Shown in pieces: positions 59,695 to 64,000 of a stretch of 64,000 nucleotides of DNA. The notes under the pieces were generated by a model. The model did no database searches and had not been told where the DNA came from. It saw nothing but the letters and a program-made list of their open reading frames with translations. Numbering within the stretch: the stretch's first letter is position 1; every line of letters begins with the position of its first letter. The translations under genes were made by a program, and so were the position numbers. Source of the stretch: Theobroma cacao (taxonomy: Eukaryota > Streptophyta > Magnoliopsida > Malvales > Malvaceae); the NCBI RefSeq assembly GCF_000208745.1, contig NC_030851.1, positions 20,568,459 to 20,632,458 of the forward strand, read 5' to 3'.

Positions 59695-62600
59695 CAAATT
59701 CAGCATTAGAACCCTCACAGTTTCTTATAGAAAAATTTGGTCATTTGGTGCATTAGCACCGAATTTTTTTTTTCTACATAACCGTTTCACCTTAATTCAT
59801 CACTTTCCAAGCCATTTTCCTTGAAATAAAAACAATCCCCCATTGATATTCAGCCCTCATGGTTCGACCAACAAGGAACCCTAGAGAAATTGAATATTTC
59901 TTTTGTGTTTTTGTTCATAACCATGCTTAACTATCCCTAATCACTAGCATAGTCTAAAATCAAATTATTCCAACAACAATTCCTCTTCCATACCCATTTT
60001 TCAGAATTAAATTCATCATGATAACTCAATATTCAACCATGGAAATCAAGAACAAAAGCATGGGTAAGCTAGGTATCAAGGCGAATTAAAGAAATTCTAA
60101 CTTACCTAGCTTGTTTTCTTGATTTCTTCACTTTTTCTTTGAATTTTCACCTAGGTTTTCTTATTTTTCCCTTTGTTCCTCCTTTGTTCTTGTTGCTGGT
60201 TGCCTAGGCCGAATATGGTGAGAGAATTGGAGATTTAATGGGCTGATTTCTATAGAAAATAATAAAATAATCAAGCATGCCACGTGTCACATGCTTATTG
60301 GCCTAATTTTTTTAACTTTTTGACTTTTTCTTCTTAATTTTCCACCACAAATATTCTGGTATTTATCCAATCTTGCTACAATTAAAATCCCTTGGTCTTG
60401 ACAAGTGCTGGGGCGAAAAATTTATCGATTTGCCCTTGAGGTAAAAAAATTACGATTTTACCCCTATACTCTGAAATGTACCGAAATCACATTATTTCTA
60501 CTTTTCAACCTCAAATAACACTAATATTGATCAATATTAACCAAATGGGGTAAAATTTGTTTTATAAAAATTTCCGTTTAGTCCTCTAGTGGTAAAATTA
60601 CCATTTTGCCCTTGTGCTCTAAAAATATCGAGAATCACAATTTTTCACTACTAAACATCATTTTATACTCCAATAATCATAATTATATTTCATATAATTA
60701 TTCTTGATCAAATGTAATCAAATTTTGGCTAAAAATCTCCATTTTATCATCAAATGGTAAAATGACCGTTTTGTCCCTAATCGGTCAAGTTTCCTGATGG
60801 ACTCCAAACTGGACCTTAAGCTCCGAATCACTATTCTAAGCTATTCTGTGGGTTTTAAAATTTTCAAATTCCTCTTAGAATTTCTATTTGAACTAGTTCA
60901 AGGCTCGATTTAACTTAGTTGTACCACTCGGTACAATACCGTCCTTTAATCGAGCTTGACAATGTCTCACACGTATAGAAGTCAAGAAGAGCTTATCGAC
61001 AAGAAGAAGGGTCAATTGATGCTAATTTAAGTGCCAAGAGCGATGACTGGTGAAAGGAATATTTTAAAATAAAATATTTTACAAGTGAAAAAATATTAAT
61101 AAAATAATAATATTTTATCAATGATGAGTTAGCGGAGTTACAAGGTGGTTTGGAAGTGAACTAGAACCAAGTGAGATACTTTGGGATCTGGAGAGACAAG
61201 TGGAGAATTTTAAAATAAAAAAAATATTTTATTAATAAATAATATTAAAATAATTTGATGCCGGGATGGGTCGCATCTTACGAGAGATAAGTTAAGTCTA
61301 AGTGGGGGAGACCAAAAATAGAATTTTTGGATGACATGAATAAAATAATATTTTATTTATTTATATTATATTATATTATTTAGATAAAGAAATTATTGGT
61401 CACATGCAAAATTGGATGAAAAGAAAATAATTAGTCATGGAAAATGAGGTTATGAGGAAGATTGGCATATGCATGTGACAATACTATTACATGCAAAAGA
61501 TGGCATATAAAGGTGTAATCTTAGTGGGGAACATGTGGGACCCCCACCATGTGACAAACAACAAGGCATAAGACAAAACGAATAAGATAACACATGCATG
61601 TGGATTTTTAAGTTAAAAGAATACATGGAAGATTTATGCATGATGAACACTTGGTGACATATTGGATTATAGGAAAGCAAATGTAATGCATGTGATTTTA
61701 TTGGCTAAATGGGAGGCCAAATGAGAAATAATGTGAAAGGATGCATGTAAAGGCATTGGACAAAAGTAAGGTGCTGTAAGTAGAAACATGTTAAACTAAT
61801 GGAAGAAAAAGAAAATGAGAGAATGGAAGTGTAAATTGAATGGTCGGCCATTCATGAAGGTGAATGGGATAATGTAAAATGATATCGAACCAATTAAAAG
61901 AGTTGAAAATTGGATGCATGAAATCTTATAAGTTGGCAAGGTGGCCAAATAGAATAAAAGGCAAATGTGTGCATGCAATTTGATTGGCTAAGTGGGTGGA
62001 CAAATAAATAGCAAAATTTCAAAGGGAAAAAGAAGTGAGAATTGGCCTTGAAAAGCTTGTGAGAACTGACCATTATGAAAGAATAGAGAAAGAGCTTGGT
62101 TCTTGAGAGGTTCCTCCCAAAAAGAGAGGAAAAGAAAGAGGAACTTGGGTCTTGAAAGGTTTCACCCGAGGATAAAAGAAAAGAGAGAAAGAAAGAAAAA
62201 AGGTGGGGAAGGCTCGGGTTTGTGAGGATACAAGGAAATCGTGGGTTCCTTGCTCTTCATTGTTGAGTTTAGCATTTTATCACCTAAAAAGGAATCATCA
62301 ACATACAAGAAAAGAACCGTGGAGTTTGAGGAAACAGGAAAGCTTGGTTCTAAAGTTTCAAGAGAAACAAGGGTAAGCATTGTGGTTTGATTTGATTATG
62401 TTTTGACAATTGGTTGGTAACCATAAGAAATGTATTATGGCAGCAAAGAAAAGCTTGATTGGAGAGAATTTAGTGACATGCAAGCCATTAACCCTTGGAT
62501 GCATGATGGATTCAAAGTGAAAGAGAAAAGGTAAGCATGGTATTGTGTTTTAAGGCCTATGGTTGGTAGAATTATTAAGAAAATAATTTATGAATAATGT

Positions 62601-64000
62601 TCACAGCTTGGTGATTGAAACTTGGAAGAATATTGGAGTGCATGCGAGGCTCAAGCAACCTCAAAGGTAAAAATGCATAATGTTTTAAGTATGGTTAGAA
62701 GATTTTGAGAAAATGGCTATTGTTGTGTTGATTGAATGTTTGAAAGACACATTGTGAAGGACGATGATTGTTGGAAAGATCTAAAAATGCATGAGCTAGT
62801 TAAAAATGTTAAGGTTGTTTACTATGTTGTTTGAAAGAAATAAAGATGAACAATATGGATAGAAGATTGGGAAACAAAACATTGAAAGTTAGATAGACAA
62901 ATTATGCATGTAAGCTTGGAAATAATTGAGTGAAACTGGATTGATTGTTGCTGCCATATATGTGGTTAATGTTATGAAAATATAAGATGGACTATGACGA
63001 ATGTTGCTTGGAAAGGTTGAAATAGGCACTTACTATTATAAATAAGTTGTCGGTACATGTAATATAGAGAATTATGCATGTAAAGGTTATGAATTCCTTT
63101 AGTAAAAATATGTCAATATGCATATGAACATGCAAAGGCTAATTGAGAAAGAATGGTGATTTTAGCATGGTTTGAGTTATTAAGATGATGATTAATGTTT
63201 GAATGAGAAAGAGAATGGAATAGGATATAAATGCCTTAAGTAAACGTGGGCAGCAAATGTAAGACAAATGAATTGTAATGTTACTAAAAGTATTTTGGAA
63301 CTAATTGTTGCCAGGAGATTGACTAAGTGAAAGATAATTGTCGAGGAAATAATTCAAGAAGAAAATGGATAATTGTCGAGGATATAATTCAAGGAGAAAA
63401 TGGGTGACCTGCAAGTCATCTTGATGAATTGAGGACATAAGGAGTTTAATTGGCGAAGTAATATCCCGCTAAGAGAGGTGAGTATGGGGTGTCAATTTTA
63501 AAACATTTTATGCTATATCAAAGTATATGTATATTATTATTCAATGCCTTTGTGGAAAGCATAAGCTGCTAGAAAATGATAAGTGATTTGAATACATGGT
63601 TTGGAATGACTTATACACTGCTTTGTAGAAAGCATGAGCTAGTAGAAACAATAGGCATTTGTGAATGCAAATTAAATTTGAAGTTGTTTAGTGTATACTA
63701 TATACATGATATACGTAAAGTGTTTTAGAACTTGAGAAACAAGCCCTCTTGCAATATTTTGCATCAAAACCGTGCCTTGTATCTTTGTGTGACATGCATA
63801 GTTAATTACACTTGAGAAATGGCTTAGATGAAATTCTTGTGAGCTGGTTTTAGTTTGAACTTTATGCAAATGTTTACACCATGCATTTTAATGTGGAAAA
63901 CAATTTTGAAAGGTTGCAGAACCTTGTTTTCAAATGATTTAAGGAAAAACTCTTGAAAACCTTGATTTGGTTTTGAAAATAGTTTTGACAAACCAAGAGC

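Larger units (their letters stand above)
58035..60971 (-). mobile_element. Y-type solo LTR inserted in the X LTR
   Basis: 2,937 bp including a gap, plus-strand ends TGTCATGACCC...GTCTCACA, with a perfect TSD CGTAT (58,030-58,034 and 60,972-60,976). The 3' half (58,035-59,300) matches the LTR at 1-562 and the X LTRs, with palindromes, minisatellite and TTATACTCACC block. The 5' half (about 60,350-60,971) resembles the family G LTRs (TTTACCCC/TTTTGCCC blocks, GGTACAATACCG). Confidence 0.88.
58012..64000 (+). mobile_element. Family X LTR running off the window, interrupted by a Y LTR
   Basis: It starts TGTATCACCTTGTACCCTCGTAT at 58,012, is split by the Y solo LTR and resumes CGTATAGAAGTC at 60,972. 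From there to 64,000 it is collinear with the reverse complement of 57,313-54,836 (GGTGAAAGGAATATT block, AATATTTTATTAATAAA block, AAGTCTAAGTGGG block, ...GTTTTGACAAACCAAG at the end). Its 3' end is not reached. No coding was recognised between 60,972 and 64,000. Confidence 0.8.

Noticed and set aside
59305..59824. Long frames across the second gap
   Set aside because: Artefacts of N translation.

Overview
This is a window from a plant nuclear genome, most likely a eudicot. It is AT-rich, and nearly all coding signal is broken reverse-transcriptase-type protein. Only one ordinary host gene is visible, a five-exon nuclear gene for a plastid-type FAD/NAD(P)-binding oxidoreductase (fruit protein pKIWI502-like) on the minus strand at 39,732-46,385. 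I see no rRNA, tRNA, CRISPR or bacterial features. A rosid, perhaps a relative of cacao or cotton, is only my impression from the repeat families. Two assembly gaps are present (51,724-52,262 and 59,350-59,694).

Left part (1-36,125): a deep nest of LTR retrotransposons that can be unpicked through target-site duplications (TSDs). An old minus-strand Copia element (C2; fragments 563-1,135 and 25,952-26,379) was split inside its integrase by a Sirevirus-type Copia element, Sire-A (1,136-25,946, TSD GTGTT). Sire-A was then hit three times: by a 2.8-kb Gypsy-type solo LTR (2,857-5,687, TSD ATCTC), by an 8.8-kb internally deleted Gypsy element with both LTRs (5,807-14,588, TSD AAGGG), and by a 3.0-kb solo LTR of family X (19,917-22,941, TSD CTATC/CTATT) that lands in the protease active-site codons. 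To the right lie another Copia LTR (C3) carrying a nested Gypsy solo LTR (27,226-30,135, TSD TCATG), and a second Sirevirus LTR (Sire-B, 32,117-36,125) carrying a family-X solo LTR (32,901-35,600, TSD CGAAG).

Middle (36,126-48,000): a Copia 3' end with its LTR (C4, 36,400-38,697), about 1 kb of intergenic DNA, the oxidoreductase gene with a 4.26-kb last intron, and its promoter region with a G-box.

Right part (47,900-64,000): another nest. X-like LTR sequence on the minus strand is interrupted by a Sirevirus solo LTR (Sire-C, 50,911-54,830, TSD CCTAC). Sire-C is itself interrupted by a Gypsy solo LTR (50,919-53,747, TSD TGGCT) that contains a further Sirevirus LTR end and an AT-rich tandem repeat of about 253 bp. 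A Tat/Athila-like 3' end follows, then a plus-strand X LTR running off the window, split by a Y-type solo LTR (58,035-60,971, TSD CGTAT).

No element looks able to move by itself: the Sire-A protein genes carry stops, frameshifts and damaged catalytic or zinc-binding residues, and the Gypsy element lacks gag and reverse transcriptase. The most interesting unexplained structure is in the LTRs: family-specific clusters of short perfect palindromes (TTAGTCGACTAA and TTTAATCGATTAAA in Sirevirus LTRs, TTCTCGCTGCAGCGAGAA in X/Y LTRs) and a recurrent 20-bp inverted repeat in the Gypsy-type LTRs.
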